Assembly (NCBI GenBank): GCA_022316685.1
Contig: JAKJHU010000046.1
Span: forward strand, 5,803,001-5,867,000
DNA length: 64,000 nucleotides
Origin: Progne subis subis
Taxonomy: Eukaryota; Chordata; Aves; Passeriformes; Hirundinidae
Direction of reading: 5' to 3'
The notes under the pieces are model-generated. The model saw only the letters and a program-made list of their open reading frames with translations, was not told the DNA's origin and did no database searches. Position 1 is the stretch's first letter, and each line of letters starts with the position of its first letter. This document shows, one piece after another, positions 63,936-64,000 of the stretch. Both the position numbers and the translations under genes were made by a program.

Positions 63936-64000
63936 CCAGCCTTACTGTATGGAGCTCTTTCTACTTTTTGTTCTGCTGCCTGGCAGCACCACGGGCTGTG

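Noticed and set aside
1..64000. CRISPR arrays, operons or other prokaryotic systems
   Set aside because: Spliced vertebrate genes, CR1 and CpG islands show nuclear vertebrate DNA; no regularly spaced repeats were seen.

Overview
This window is AT-rich vertebrate nuclear DNA, almost certainly from a bird. It has spliced genes with GT-AG introns, CpG-island promoters, a CR1 LINE fragment of the avian kind and a solo ERVL-like LTR. The species cannot be fixed from the sequence; the sparse, decayed CR1 content and the LTR would suit a neoavian or passerine genome, but that is a guess.

The one gene that can be read completely is PANK1 (pantothenate kinase 1), on the minus strand from about 46.7 kb down to about 21.2 kb. 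I traced every coding exon by splice sites, reading phase and conserved protein sequence. Two alternative first exons (alpha, 46465-46717; beta, 46018-46045) splice to a common exon 2 (38867-39219), followed by exons 3 (29972-30225), 4 (27955-28131), 5 (27431-27554), 6 (22618-22743) and 7 (21935-21994). The alpha product is 448 residues and the beta product 373. Intron 5 carries the microRNA MIR107 on the same strand (hairpin 25647-25727), as it does in mammals.

Layout: 1-10.4 kb is intergenic with no convincing gene. A CpG island at about 10.5-11.1 kb has minus-strand splice donors and lies where synteny would put the SLC16A12 promoter. 11.2-21.2 kb is intergenic and holds two copies of a near-identical 32-bp segment. 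21.2-46.7 kb is PANK1 with MIR107. A CpG island at about 45.96-47.17 kb holds both PANK1 first exons. 47.2-63.1 kb is intergenic, with the CR1 fragment and the 602-bp solo LTR. A second strong CpG island at about 63.2-63.76 kb has ZNF143-, NF-Y- and CHR-like sites and a plus-strand splice donor; in human the next gene upstream of PANK1, in divergent orientation, is KIF20B, so this is probably its promoter and first non-coding exon.

Functionally, the region couples the rate-limiting enzyme of coenzyme A synthesis to miR-107 through one host transcript. I saw no unknown multi-gene system. The points most worth a second look are the in-frame stop that shortens the PANK1 alpha N-terminus, a possible N-terminal extension of the beta form, the duplicated 32-bp element, the solo LTR with an intact target duplication, and the apparent cell-cycle promoter at the right edge.
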